A stretch of 64,000 nucleotides of DNA from Sphingomonas psychrotolerans. Lineage in GTDB: Bacteria; Pseudomonadota; Alphaproteobacteria; Sphingomonadales; Sphingomonadaceae. The stretch spans positions 2,893,001-2,957,000 of the forward strand of contig NZ_CP024923.1 in the NCBI RefSeq assembly GCF_002796605.1, in the 5' to 3' direction. The position numbers and the translations under genes are program-made. Positions 1-8,484 of this stretch are shown here, piece after piece (position 1 is the stretch's first letter; each line of letters starts with the position of its first letter). The notes under the pieces are model-generated. The model was given only the letters and a program-made list of their open reading frames with translations. It searched no databases and had not been told where the DNA came from.

Positions 1-7
1 TACCCAG

Positions 8-1246
8 ATGCTGATCGCCGACATGGCCGCGCGGGCGCGTACCGCTTCGCGGCGGCTAGCGGCGATGAACAGCGACGCGAAGCACCGCGCCTTGCTCGCC
101 GCGGCCGCCGCGATCCGCGACGCGAGCGACGCGATCGTCGCGGCCAATGCCGAGGATATGGCCGCCGCCGAAGCATCGGGGCTGTCGGGCGCATTGCTCG
201 ACCGACTGCGACTCGACGCGGGCCGGGTCGAGGCGACCGCCGCAGGAGTCGAGGCCGTTGCCCGGCTGGACGATCCGGTAGGCAAGCTGATCGAGCGCGT
301 CGAGCGCCCCAACGGGCTGGTGCTGACGCGCGTGCGGATCCCGATCGGGGTGATCGGGATCATCTATGAGAGCCGGCCCAACGTTACCGCCGATGCCGGC
401 GCGCTCTGTGCGATGTCAGGCAACGCGGCGATCCTGCGCGGCGGATCGGAAGCGATCCGCAGCAACCGCGCGATCCATGCGGCACTGGCCAAAGGGCTCG
501 AAGCCGGTGGCATGCCCGTCGACGCGGTCCAGCTCGTCTCCGTCACCGATCGCGCGGCAGTTGGCGCGATGCTGACTGCCGAGGGCGCGATCGACATGGT
601 CGTGCCGCGCGGCGGCAAAGGCCTTGTCGCGCGGGTGCAGGCCGAGGCACGCGTGCCGGTGCTCGCCCATCTCGACGGGCTCAACCACACTTACATCGAC
701 CGTGCGGCCGATCCGGCGATGGCGCGGGATCTCGCGCTCAACGCCAAGATGCGGCGCACCGGCATCTGCGGCGCCACCGAGACCTTGCTGATCGACCGCG
801 GCTTCGCGGACCCGGCGCCGGTGCTGGTGGCGCTGGCCGATGCCGGCTGCGAGCTGCGCGGCGATGCCGAGGTCCGCGCAATCGAGCCGCGCGTCGTGGC
901 GTCCAGCGCCGAGGATTGGGACACCGAATATCTCGACGCGATCCTGTCGGTGAAGCTGGTCGACGGCGCCGCGGACGCGATGGCGCACATCGCCGCGCAC
1001 GGATCGCACCACACCGACGCGATCGTCACCGAAGACGCTTCCACTGCCGAACGCTTCCTCGCCGAAGTCGACAGTGCGATCGTGATGTGGAACGCCTCGA
1101 CCCAGTTCGCCGATGGCGGCGAGTTTGGGCTCGGCGCCGAGATCGGCATCTCCACCGGCCGCCTCCACGCCCGCGGCCCGGTCGCGCTCGAAGGGCTGAC
1201 GACGTACAAATGGGTGGTGCGCGGGACCGGACAGGCCCGTCCGTGA
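8..1246 (+). CDS. proA: Gamma-glutamyl phosphate reductase (ProA)
   Basis: NADPH-dependent reduction of gamma-glutamyl phosphate to glutamate semialdehyde, the second step of proline synthesis, in the cytoplasm. The 412-aa reading frame covers the whole aldehyde-dehydrogenase-fold family. The catalytic cysteine is visible in RTGICGATE (Cys254), and SRPNVT and the PRGGKGL loop are typical of ProA. The frame stays open to the window edge, and only 7 bases precede this ATG, so no ribosome site can be judged. Family members usually have a few more N-terminal residues, so the true start may lie outside the window. The stop overlaps the GTG of the next gene (GTGA), suggesting one operon through nadD, rsfS and rlmH. 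Confidence 0.95.
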   Translation: MLIADMAARARTASRRLAAMNSDAKHRALLAAAAAIRDASDAIVAANAEDMAAAEASGLSGALLDRLRLDAGRVEATAAGVEAVARLDDPVGKLIERVERPNGLVLTRVRIPIGVIGIIYESRPNVTADAGALCAMSGNAAILRGGSEAIRSNRAIHAALAKGLEAGGMPVDAVQLVSVTDRAAVGAMLTAEGAIDMVVPRGGKGLVARVQAEARVPVLAHLDGLNHTYIDRAADPAMARDLALNAKMRRTGICGATETLLIDRGFADPAPVLVALADAGCELRGDAEVRAIEPRVVASSAEDWDTEYLDAILSVKLVDGAADAMAHIAAHGSHHTDAIVTEDASTAERFLAEVDSAIVMWNASTQFADGGEFGLGAEIGISTGRLHARGPVALEGLTTYKWVVRGTGQARP

Positions 1247-1590
1247 CAGATACCGTGACGCTCTGGCGTCCCGTCGGTCCGAAGGAATTGGACCTGATCC
1301 AGCAAAGCGGGATGCGAGCTTTCCCGCCGCGCTTACCCGAGCAGCCGATCTTCTATCCGGTCACGAGCGAAGACTATGCCGTTAAGATCGCACGCGACTG
1401 GAATGTTCGGGAGAGTGGATCGGGCTTCGTCACTCGATTCGCGGTACAACGCGCCTTCCTGGCCAACTATCGGGTCGAAGAAGCGGGCGGCCGCGCACAT
1501 CAGGAATATTGGATCCCCGCCGACGAGTTGCCCGCGTTCAACGCGGCGATTGTGGACGTGATCGAAGTCGTTCACCGCTTTCCCGAATGA
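1243..1590 (+). CDS. Conserved hypothetical protein, 115 aa
   Basis: Small soluble protein with no signal peptide or membrane segment. I chose the GTG that overlaps the proA stop by 4 nt, because upstream in-frame sequence lies inside proA. The ATG of nadD overlaps this gene's own stop by 4 nt, so it is translationally sandwiched between two core genes. Related sphingomonad proteins are sometimes labelled ADP-ribosylation/crystallin J1, but I see no ADP-ribosylglycohydrolase motif, so that label should not be taken as function. Recognisable landmarks are [14 protein letters not shown] near residue 28 and [13 protein letters not shown] near residue 88. Function unknown. Confidence 0.8.
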   Translation: MTDTVTLWRPVGPKELDLIQQSGMRAFPPRLPEQPIFYPVTSEDYAVKIARDWNVRESGSGFVTRFAVQRAFLANYRVEEAGGRAHQEYWIPADELPAFNAAIVDVIEVVHRFPE

Positions 1591-2246
1591 AACGCGTCGG
1601 ACTGCTCGGCGGCTCGTTCAATCCCGCGCACAGGGGCCATCGCAAGCTCTCGCTCCATGCGATCCGCGCGCTCGGGCTCGACGAAGTGTGGTGGCTGGTC
1701 TCGCCGGGCAATCCCCTCAAGCCGGAAGCTGGGATGGCGCCCTTCTCCGCCCGGCTCGCTTCGGCCCGGAAAATGGCCTGCCACGCGCCGATCCGGGTCA
1801 GCGACGTCGAGGCCCGGCTTCGCACCCGCTACACTGCCGACACCTTGGCCAAGCTCCCGCGCCTCTACCCGAAGCATCGCTTCATCTGGCTGATGGGCGC
1901 CGACAATCTCGCCCAGTTCCACCAATGGCGCAACTGGCGACGGATTGCCCGACAGGTTCCGATTGCGATAATCGCACGTCCGGGCTATGATGCGCGGGCT
2001 CACGCTAGTCCCGCGATGAGTTGGCTGCGGCGCGCTGTGCGGCCCGCAGGCCAGGCAAAGAAATGGACGAGTTGGAGATTGCCCGGCCTCGTGCTGTTGC
2101 GCTTCCGCCCCGATCCGACTTCGGCGACACGCATTCGCGCTGCCGATCCTGCCTGGCACCGGCACTTTTCGAACGTGCGTGGAATACCCATATCCACGCA
2201 ATCCGTGCCGTCTCCACAGCCGCGCACAGACCTGTTGCAACCCTGA
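1587..2246 (+). CDS. nadD: Nicotinate-nucleotide adenylyltransferase (NadD)
   Basis: Transfers AMP from ATP to nicotinate mononucleotide to give deamido-NAD, in NAD biosynthesis. The nucleotidyltransferase signature GGSFNPAHRGH lies at residues 8-18, WLVSPGNPLK follows, and the C-terminal SATRIR motif is present. The protein is 219 aa, the usual length. The start ATG overlaps the preceding stop (ATGA). An in-frame upstream extension exists but would lie inside the previous gene. It sits directly ahead of rsfS, a conserved arrangement (nadD-rsfS-rlmH) in many bacteria. Confidence 0.95.
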   Translation: MKRVGLLGGSFNPAHRGHRKLSLHAIRALGLDEVWWLVSPGNPLKPEAGMAPFSARLASARKMACHAPIRVSDVEARLRTRYTADTLAKLPRLYPKHRFIWLMGADNLAQFHQWRNWRRIARQVPIAIIARPGYDARAHASPAMSWLRRAVRPAGQAKKWTSWRLPGLVLLRFRPDPTSATRIRAADPAWHRHFSNVRGIPISTQSVPSPQPRTDLLQP

Positions 2247-2255
2247 GGAACTAAC

Positions 2256-2636
2256 TTGGCAACTTCCCCCACTGTGCAGTCCACCCCCGGTGCCGATGGC
2301 GTCGAGGCACTGCACGCTCTCGTGATGGCTTCGCTCGACGACGATCAGGCGGTCGAAACCGTCTCGATCCCGCTCGCCGGCAAGAGCAGCATCGCCGACT
2401 ATATGGTCGTCGCCTCGGGCCGCTCGACCAGGCAGGTCGCGTCGATGGCAACCAAGCTCGCCGAGAAGATCAAGGCCGAGTTCGGCCGATCCCCGCGCAT
2501 CGAGGGGCTGCCCACCGCCGATTGGGTGCTGATCGACGCAGGCGACGTGATCGTCCACTTGTTCCGCCCCGAAGTGCGCACCTTCTACAATCTCGAGCGC
2601 ATGTGGTCGTTCGGGGAAGCCGCGGGGCAGGCCTGA
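2256..2636 (+). CDS. rsfS: Ribosome silencing factor RsfS
   Basis: Binds ribosomal protein uL14 and blocks subunit joining when nutrients are scarce. The 126-aa protein has the family core: SIADYMVVASGRSTRQV, then PRIEG, and DWVLIDAGDVIVHLF toward the C-terminus. The start is TTG, supported by GAGGAA ending five bases upstream (2245-2250). It lies 9 nt after nadD and 22 nt before rlmH, so all three are probably co-transcribed. Confidence 0.95.
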   Translation: MATSPTVQSTPGADGVEALHALVMASLDDDQAVETVSIPLAGKSSIADYMVVASGRSTRQVASMATKLAEKIKAEFGRSPRIEGLPTADWVLIDAGDVIVHLFRPEVRTFYNLERMWSFGEAAGQA

Positions 2637-2658
2637 ACGCGTAGGGAGCGGCCGGCAG

Positions 2659-3081
2659 ATGCTGCTCCACATCGTCGCGCGCGGCCGCATCGGGCGGAGC
2701 GCTGAAGCCGAGCTGGTCGAGCGCTATCTGAAGCGAATCGTCTGGCCGACGCGCGTGACCGAGCTTCCCGACACCGGCGGCAAGATGCCCGATCGCGGCA
2801 CCGGCACTCGCGTGATCATGCTCGACGAGACCGGTGAGAACCTGCCCTCTCGCGTGCTGGCCGAACGGCTGGGACGATGGCGCGACGACGGCGTGCGCGA
2901 AACGCGGTTCCTGATCGGCGCCGCCGACGGTTTCGATGACGCACAGAGGCGGGACGCCGACATGCTGCTGTCGTTCGGGCGTGCGACCTGGCCGCACATG
3001 ATGGCGCGCGCGATGCTCGCCGAGCAATTGTGGCGCGCCACCGCGATCCTTGCCAACCATCCCTATCACCGCGAAGGGTGA
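2659..3081 (+). CDS. rlmH: 23S rRNA pseudouridine1915 N3-methyltransferase (RlmH)
   Basis: SPOUT-fold methyltransferase that methylates pseudouridine 1915 of 23S rRNA using S-adenosylmethionine. The 140-aa length fits the family. The knot region FLIGAADGF (about residue 87) and LSFGRATWPHMMARAMLAEQ (about 104-123) with the C-terminal HPYHREG tail are diagnostic. GGGAGC precedes the start within a short gap after rsfS. Confidence 0.96.
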   Translation: MLLHIVARGRIGRSAEAELVERYLKRIVWPTRVTELPDTGGKMPDRGTGTRVIMLDETGENLPSRVLAERLGRWRDDGVRETRFLIGAADGFDDAQRRDADMLLSFGRATWPHMMARAMLAEQLWRATAILANHPYHREG

Positions 3082-3084
3082 GCG

Positions 3085-4254
3085 ATGGGACCCGCGCGGA
3101 GCATCGCCATCGCCGCCGCCTTGCTGGCGATGCTCGCCGCGGGGAGCATGGCGCCTGCGCAGGAACTACGCGAACAACAGGCGCGGCTGAAATCCGCCAC
3201 TGCCGCCTCGAACGCCGCCAAGGCGCGCGCACGTGCGCTCGAGGCAGCCGCCGCCAACGAACGTGATCGCGCGATCCAGGCCCGCGGCCAGGAAGCCGCA
3301 GCCGCCGAGCGGATCAAGGCTGCCCAAGCCGAAATCACTGCGGCCGAGGCGCGGATCGCGATCGTCGACCGACTACTCGCGGCGCAGCGCGTTCAGGTTG
3401 CGGAACGGCAGGGTCCGATCGTCCGGCTAATCGCGGCGCTGCAATCGATGGCGCGGCGGCCGGCAGTGCTCGGGCTGATTCAGCCCGGCTCGACCGAAGA
3501 CATGGTCCATGTCCGCGCGGTGCTCGGCACGACTCTGCCGGTAGTCGAGCGGCGGACGATCGAGGTCCGCAGCGAGCTCACCCGTGTTCAGCGGCTGCGC
3601 GCCAATGCCGCGGGCGCAGTGAAGAGCCTGCGCGACGGCCGTGCGCGGCTGGAGGCCGAGCGGATCGTGCTGGTTCGGCTCGAGGCGACGCATCGCGCGC
3701 GATCGCAGGAACTCGGGCGCAGCGCCTTGATCGAATCGGATCGCGCCCTCGCCCTCGGCGAGCGCGCCCGCGACCTGGTCGACCAATTGCAGTCGCAGGA
3801 CGAGGCGAGTCAGGTGCAAGGCGAGCTCCTTGCCTTGCCCGGACCGCTGCCGCGTCCAGAGGACGCGGCGGCCTCACTGCCCAGGCGGACAGCGGCCTAT
3901 CGGCTGCCAGTGGCGGGCAGGCTGGTCACCGGGATGGGCGAGCTCTCGGCGACCGGGGTCCGCGCCCGCGGGCTGACGCTCGCCACTGCGGTCAATGCGC
4001 GCGCTGTCGCCCCGGCCGCGGGGCGAATCGTCTATGCCGGGCCGTTCCGCGGCTATGGCGGCGTGGTGATCGTCGATCATGGCGACGGCTGGACCTCGCT
4101 CATCGCCGGGCTGGGTGGGCTCGCGGTCCGCGTCGGCGATCGGGTCGCGCAGGGGCAAGTGATCGGGCGCGCATGGAAAAGCGGCGATCCGCGCGTCACC
4201 ATCGAGCTGCGCCGGCGGGGCCAGCCGATGGACCTCGCGCAATTGCTCGACTGA
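3085..4254 (+). CDS. envC: EnvC-like murein hydrolase activator (degenerate M23/LytM)
   Basis: Periplasmic coiled-coil protein with a C-terminal LytM-fold domain, likely activating amidases at the division septum. A signal peptide (MGPARSIAIAAALLAMLAAG, cut near APAQ) is followed by an Ala/Glu/Arg-rich coiled coil over about residues 25-250, then the LytM domain from about residue 275 to the end. The zinc-binding motifs of active M23 peptidases are absent: the HxxxD position reads RGLTLAT and the HxH position reads SLIAGL. This matches the inactive EnvC-type activators. It begins 3 nt after rlmH and precedes ctpA, a frequent neighbour in proteobacteria. Confidence 0.85.
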   Translation: MGPARSIAIAAALLAMLAAGSMAPAQELREQQARLKSATAASNAAKARARALEAAAANERDRAIQARGQEAAAAERIKAAQAEITAAEARIAIVDRLLAAQRVQVAERQGPIVRLIAALQSMARRPAVLGLIQPGSTEDMVHVRAVLGTTLPVVERRTIEVRSELTRVQRLRANAAGAVKSLRDGRARLEAERIVLVRLEATHRARSQELGRSALIESDRALALGERARDLVDQLQSQDEASQVQGELLALPGPLPRPEDAAASLPRRTAAYRLPVAGRLVTGMGELSATGVRARGLTLATAVNARAVAPAAGRIVYAGPFRGYGGVVIVDHGDGWTSLIAGLGGLAVRVGDRVAQGQVIGRAWKSGDPRVTIELRRRGQPMDLAQLLD

Positions 4255-4316
4255 CAGGCCGTGTAATTGCCGTTATCCTGCACTAAATCACTCGGGTCGT
4301 TTTTGTCGAAAGTCGT

Positions 4317-5651
4317 ATGATGCTGCGTCCGCTCCTTCAGGTCACTGCCGCCGTCAGCGCGCTCGCGCTCGTTCCTGTCGCTTCGGGCGCGATGGCGGGC
4401 GTCGACACCAACAGCTACCGCGAACTCGACACGTTCATGGAAGTCTACAACCAGGTGAAGGCCAATTATGTCGACAAGGTCGACGACAAGACCTTGGTCA
4501 AGGGCGCGATCGCCGGCATGCTCGCTGCGCTCGATCCGCATTCCAGCTTCGCCGACGGGCTCGATTTCGACAATCTCAAGATCCAGACCGAAGGCAATTA
4601 CGGCGGGCTCGGCCTCACCGTGACGCAGGAGGAAGGTGCGGTGAAGGTGATCGCGCCGACCGAGGATACCCCCGCCGCGCGCGCGGGCATCAAGTCGGGC
4701 GATTTCATCACGCATATCGACGGCAAGTTCATCGTCGGCGGCAGCCTCGACGAGGCGATCGAGCAGATGCGCGGCCAGCCGGGCACCCGGATCAACCTCA
4801 CGATCGTCCGCCCCGGGGCCGACAAGCCGCTGCAAATGACGCTCGTCCGCGAGATCATCGTGCAAAAGCCGGTGAAGTGGGAAGTCAAGAACGGCGTCGG
4901 CTACATCAACATCAACACCTTCACCGCCCAGACCGGCGCCGACACGATCAAGGCGATCCAGGCAATCGACAAACAGCTCGGGCACAAGCCGCTCGGCTAT
5001 GTCGTCGATCTGCGCGAAAATGGCGGCGGCCTGTTGAGCGAGGCGATAGCCGTCTCGGACGTGTTCCTCGGCCACGGCGAGATCGTCTCGCAGCGCGGCC
5101 GCGAGAAGAACGACATCGAGCGTTATTATGCAGAATCCATGGTCCCCGGCGATCTCGCCCGCGGCCTGCCAGTGATCGTGCTGGTCGATTCGGGCACTGC
5201 CTCGGCCTCCGAGATCGTCGCCGGCGCGCTGCAGGATCATCATCGCGGGCTGGTGATGGGCGTGCGCAGTTTCGGCAAGGGATCGGTGCAGACGATCCTG
5301 CCGATGGGCGCGCGCGCGGCGCTGCGGCTTACCACCGCGCGCTATTTCACGCCTTCGGGCCATTCGGTCCAGGAAGGCGGAATCAAGCCCGACCTGCTCG
5401 TGCCCCAGATCTCCGATCCCGACTACAAGGACCGCACCGTGATTCGCGAGGCGGATCTGCGCAAGCATTTGATCAACGCCGAGAAGGTCGACGACGTGAC
5501 GCTCGAGCAGGATGCGCGCGCCGATCCGCGCTTCTCGGCCACGCCCGATCAGCTCAAGAAGCAGGGCATCGAGGATTTCCAGCTCCATTATGCGCTGCAG
5601 ACCATCGCGCGCTCGGCCGGCAAGCCCCAGGTCGCGACCAAGGGCCGCTGA
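4317..5651 (+). CDS. ctpA: Carboxy-terminal processing protease, S41 family (CtpA)
   Basis: Periplasmic or envelope serine protease that trims C-terminal tails. The 444-aa protein has a signal peptide (residues 1-27), an N-terminal helical segment, a PDZ domain (about 85-170) and the S41 catalytic core. The Ser/Lys dyad is visible in GTASASEIVAG and RSFGKGSVQT. Two adjacent ATGs (4317, 4320) are possible starts. It follows envC after 62 nt and precedes dsbB by 3 nt, so envelope maintenance genes cluster here. Confidence 0.94.
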   Translation: MMLRPLLQVTAAVSALALVPVASGAMAGVDTNSYRELDTFMEVYNQVKANYVDKVDDKTLVKGAIAGMLAALDPHSSFADGLDFDNLKIQTEGNYGGLGLTVTQEEGAVKVIAPTEDTPAARAGIKSGDFITHIDGKFIVGGSLDEAIEQMRGQPGTRINLTIVRPGADKPLQMTLVREIIVQKPVKWEVKNGVGYININTFTAQTGADTIKAIQAIDKQLGHKPLGYVVDLRENGGGLLSEAIAVSDVFLGHGEIVSQRGREKNDIERYYAESMVPGDLARGLPVIVLVDSGTASASEIVAGALQDHHRGLVMGVRSFGKGSVQTILPMGARAALRLTTARYFTPSGHSVQEGGIKPDLLVPQISDPDYKDRTVIREADLRKHLINAEKVDDVTLEQDARADPRFSATPDQLKKQGIEDFQLHYALQTIARSAGKPQVATKGR

Positions 5652-5654
5652 GGG

Positions 5655-6137
5655 ATGCACAGGGATGGGCTCCGCACCGCGCGGCTGATCGCGCTCCTGC
5701 TGCCGGCCGCTTTGCTCGCCGGCGCATGGGGATCGCAGTTGCTCGGGCTGGTGCCGTGCGAGATGTGCCATTGGCAGCGCTGGCCGCACTACGCAGCCGT
5801 ACCTGTCGCAGTGCTGTCGTTCGCGCCGCTCGCCCGCCCGGCGCAGATGCTGTTCGTGCTGTTCGCAGGCGTGCTGATCGCGGTCAGCGGGACGATCGGG
5901 GTGTTCCACGCCGGCGTCGAATATCATTGGTGGCAGGGAATCACCGCCTGCACCGCGCCGATCGGCACCGGCGACGCGATGGACCTGCTCAATCAGGCAC
6001 TTCGCCGCCCGCTCGTGCGTTGTGACGTACCGCAATGGACGCTGTTCGGAATCAGTCTCGCCGGCTTCAACGCGATCCTGTCGCTCGGCGGCGCAGTGGC
6101 GATCTTCGCGCTGGCACCGCGGAGAGCCCGCCGATGA
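5655..6137 (+). CDS. dsbB: Disulfide bond formation protein B (DsbB family)
   Basis: Inner-membrane quinone reductase that reoxidises DsbA. The 160-aa protein has four hydrophobic segments. The first periplasmic cysteine pair is in VPCEMCHWQR (about residues 34-40). The second pair is separated along the chain, at ITACTAP and VRCDVPQ. Its stop overlaps the coq7 start (ATGA). Confidence 0.9.
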   Translation: MHRDGLRTARLIALLLPAALLAGAWGSQLLGLVPCEMCHWQRWPHYAAVPVAVLSFAPLARPAQMLFVLFAGVLIAVSGTIGVFHAGVEYHWWQGITACTAPIGTGDAMDLLNQALRRPLVRCDVPQWTLFGISLAGFNAILSLGGAVAIFALAPRRARR

Positions 6138-6667
6138 GCTGGAAACCCGGAGATCGCCGCGAAGGGACCCACGCAATGATCCGCGTGGATCAAGCCGGCG
6201 AATATGGCGCGACGCGCATCTATGGCGGCCAGCTCGCAGTGATGGGTGACCGCACCTCCGCCGCGCGGATGATCAACGGCATGGCCAATCAGGAAGAGCG
6301 CCACCGCGCCTTTTTCGACGCGATGATCGCGCGGCGCGGGGTGCGCCCGACCGCGCTGCAGCCCTTCTGGAACGTCGCCGGCTTCGCGTTGGGCGCAGTC
6401 ACCGCGGCGATCGGCCCGGCTGCCGCAATGGCCTGTACCGCCGCAGTCGAAACCGAGATCGATATCCATTATCAGCGCCAGCTCGCCGAACTGGGCGACA
6501 GCGATCCCGAGCTGAGCCACGCGGTGGCCGAGTTTCGCGAGGAAGAACTCGAGCATCGCGACACCGCTTTGGCGCATGGCGCGGAGACCGCGATCGGCTA
6601 TCCGCTTTTGTCCGGATTGGTCCGGCTGGGCTGCCGTGCTGCCATTGCGATCTCGAAACGGATATGA
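6134..6667 (+). CDS. coq7: Demethoxyubiquinone hydroxylase family protein (COQ7)
   Basis: Di-iron hydroxylase for the late hydroxylation step of ubiquinone synthesis. The 177-aa frame carries carboxylate and histidine ligands in AGEYGA, NQEERHRAF, ETEIDIHY and REEELEHRD, spaced as in the ferritin-like COQ7 fold. I chose the ATG overlapping the dsbB stop; the longer in-frame extension lies inside dsbB. The coupling to a quinone-dependent DsbB is suggestive but may only be operon packing. Confidence 0.93.
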   Translation: MSWKPGDRREGTHAMIRVDQAGEYGATRIYGGQLAVMGDRTSAARMINGMANQEERHRAFFDAMIARRGVRPTALQPFWNVAGFALGAVTAAIGPAAAMACTAAVETEIDIHYQRQLAELGDSDPELSHAVAEFREEELEHRDTALAHGAETAIGYPLLSGLVRLGCRAAIAISKRI

Positions 6668-6718
6668 CAGCCCCGGTTCAGCGTTGAAGCGCCAGACCAT
6701 GCGCGAGGAGAAGGCAGG

Positions 6719-7123
6719 ATGCTCAAGCGGATCGTGATCATGGCGGGATTGGCCGCGGCGCCCTTGCTGGTGCCGGCCGCGCAAGCGCAGAACGCCGCGC
6801 AGAACGGCGTTCTGCTGATCTATGGCGACGACAAGTGCCCGACCAACGACAATGGCGAGGAGATCGTCGTTTGCCAGCGGCTCGACGAGGCCGAACGCTT
6901 CCGCATCCCCCAGAATTTGCGCCAGCAGCCCGGCCGGCCGCAGGCGAGCGAGAGCTGGGCAGTGCGTTCGGAGGATGCGCTCGATGCGGGGCGGATGGGC
7001 ACCGGCAGCTGCTCGACCGTCGGCCCGGGCGGCCAGACCGGCTGCTTCGTGCGCCAGGCGACGCGGGCACGCGCCGAATCAAACGCGCGCCGCCAGGAGC
7101 AGACCGACCTGCCGCTGCCTTGA
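6719..7123 (+). CDS. Small secreted protein with C...EEIVVC motif
   Basis: A 134-aa protein with a clear signal peptide (MLKRIVIMAGLAAAPLLVPAAQAQ) and a strong ribosome site (GAGGAGAAGG). The mature part starts with a cysteine pair in CPTNDNGEEIVVCQR, followed by ERFRIPQNLR and two further cysteines (GSCSTV, TGCFV). It belongs to a group of exported proteins I associate with sphingomonads. The product of 39919-40248 has the same motif. No enzymatic residues are evident, and function is unknown. Confidence 0.8.
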   Translation: MLKRIVIMAGLAAAPLLVPAAQAQNAAQNGVLLIYGDDKCPTNDNGEEIVVCQRLDEAERFRIPQNLRQQPGRPQASESWAVRSEDALDAGRMGTGSCSTVGPGGQTGCFVRQATRARAESNARRQEQTDLPLP

Positions 7124-7130
7124 AAAAACC

Positions 7131-7202
7131 CGTCATCCCGGCAAAAGCCAGGATCTCAAGCCTCGCTTGCCCCCAGAGATCCCGGCTTTCGTCGGAATGA
7201 CG
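7131..7202. repeat. Intergenic inverted repeat element A
   Basis: Left arm (7131-7157) and right arm (7176-7202) are about 27 bp each and inverted copies with roughly 23 matches, separated by 18 bp. The left arm reads CGTCATCCCGGCAAAAGCC. This is the common CGTCATCCC-type repeat of alphaproteobacterial intergenic DNA. It separates two convergent genes and could act as a bidirectional terminator. It also encodes the last residues of the minus-strand membrane protein. Confidence 0.75.
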
Positions 7203-8406
7203 ATGCCAGCCACGCCGGCGGCGCCCGCAGCACACACTCGCCGATGATCCACAGCATCACCGCGGCGCGGAACCCCGCGGCGATGGCGATCTGGCCGGTC
7301 GTCGTCGCCGGCCAGGCATGCTCCATCCCCGCGAACCACCAGAATTCGGCGAAGAAGGCGGCGATGCCGCCCAGCACGAAAAGCGCCACCGGCCACAGGC
7401 GCGGCGCGGTCATCAGCAACAGCGGATAGAGCCACAAGTCGAATTGCGGCGAATAGACTTTGTTGGTGAGCATGAACCACGCAAGCACCGGCGTGAACAG
7501 CACCCACAGGTGCCCTTGGTGCCTGCGCCAGCCGAGTCCGACGATCAGCGCGAACCCGACGACAAAGGCAATCGCCGCGTAGCGATTGCGCTCCTCGATC
7601 CCTGTGAACCACCAGCCCATGTTCGCGAGGACGTCCCAAGTCGCCCCGGCCGTGCCCTGCCGCTCTTGCGAGAAACGATAGAATTCGCTCCAATTCTCAT
7701 GGGCGAGCAGCGCCACCGGCAGATTGACCAATGCCCATGCGCCGATCGCGGCTGCGGACAAGGCGGCGGCACGGAGCAGCCGCTGCCGCCACGGCCGGGA
7801 ATCGCCGAACAATGCGCTGAGCCCAATCATCGGCAGCGCGAGCACCGGAAACAGCTTCGCCGCCGTGCCCAGCCCCGCCGCCGCGGCCGCCGGCACCAGC
7901 CGGCCTTCCCGCGCGAGCAGCATCGCGCCGACAGCCAGCGCGGTCGCGGCCATGTCCCAATTGTGCCCGACATAGAGGATCAGCGGCGGCGCCAGCGCCC
8001 AGCCCCACAGGCGCCGCGTGTCCATTCCGGCGGCCAGAAACCACTTCAGCACCAAAGCGGCAAGCAAGGCGTTGGCGATCACCACCACGCCGAGGAAATG
8101 CCAGTCGCGTGCGCGCTTGCCGAACAGCAGCCGGGTGGCGCTGCCCTCGGCCCAGATCTGCGCGCCGGTGAGCACCGGATATTCCATCCGGGTCTGAAAA
8201 TAGGGGATCTTGCCATCGGCGACCGCGCGGCCATGCCAGAACGGCATCACGTCGTTGTAGCAGCCAGTGGTGTATTGCTCGGCCTCGGTCCAGCCGCCGG
8301 GCACGCAATGCGCCTTGAACAGCCAGCCGGCGCTGCAGGTCGCGGCCAGCGCGAGCCAGAGCGCCGCCAGCCGCCAGTTCACATCGCGCGGAAGAGCCCA
8401 GCCCAT
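7156..8406 (-). CDS. Polytopic membrane protein, GT87-like glycosyltransferase
   Basis: A 416-aa protein with about ten hydrophobic segments and family-87-type features: an N-terminal membrane segment, a loop with NDVMPFWHGRAVADGKIPYF, then EYPVLTG, the arrangement of lipid-linked sugar GT-C mannosyltransferases. The likely role is transfer of a sugar from a polyprenyl donor to an envelope glycan; acceptor and donor are not visible. The C-terminal FRRKPGSLGASEA is read out of the flanking repeat element, so the ancestral end was probably about 15 residues shorter. The gene is divergent from the radical SAM gene. Confidence 0.7.
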   Translation of the reverse strand: MGWALPRDVNWRLAALWLALAATCSAGWLFKAHCVPGGWTEAEQYTTGCYNDVMPFWHGRAVADGKIPYFQTRMEYPVLTGAQIWAEGSATRLLFGKRARDWHFLGVVVIANALLAALVLKWFLAAGMDTRRLWGWALAPPLILYVGHNWDMAATALAVGAMLLAREGRLVPAAAAAGLGTAAKLFPVLALPMIGLSALFGDSRPWRQRLLRAAALSAAAIGAWALVNLPVALLAHENWSEFYRFSQERQGTAGATWDVLANMGWWFTGIEERNRYAAIAFVVGFALIVGLGWRRHQGHLWVLFTPVLAWFMLTNKVYSPQFDLWLYPLLLMTAPRLWPVALFVLGGIAAFFAEFWWFAGMEHAWPATTTGQIAIAAGFRAAVMLWIIGECVLRAPPAWLASSFRRKPGSLGASEA

Positions 8407-8467
8407 GGCGGGCTGCTTATCCGCTGCGATGAATGGCGTCCATCATCGCTGGACTCAAGCAATACAG

Positions 8468-8482
8468 GAACATAGATAGAAC
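8468..8482 (+). promoter_or_regulatory. LexA (SOS) box, alphaproteobacterial type
   Basis: GAAC-N7-GAAC (GAACATAGATAGAAC) ends two bases before the ATG of the radical SAM gene. This is the reverse reading of GTTC-N7-GTTC, the LexA operator established for alphaproteobacteria. Its position, overlapping the ribosome-binding region and abutting the start codon, fits repression of a DNA-repair gene. Confidence 0.65.
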
Positions 8483-8484
8483 AT

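Noticed and set aside
4077..6176. 699-codon open frame on the minus strand
   Set aside because: It lies antisense to envC, ctpA and dsbB, has no family motifs and an Arg/His/Ala-rich composition typical of GC-rich antisense frames.
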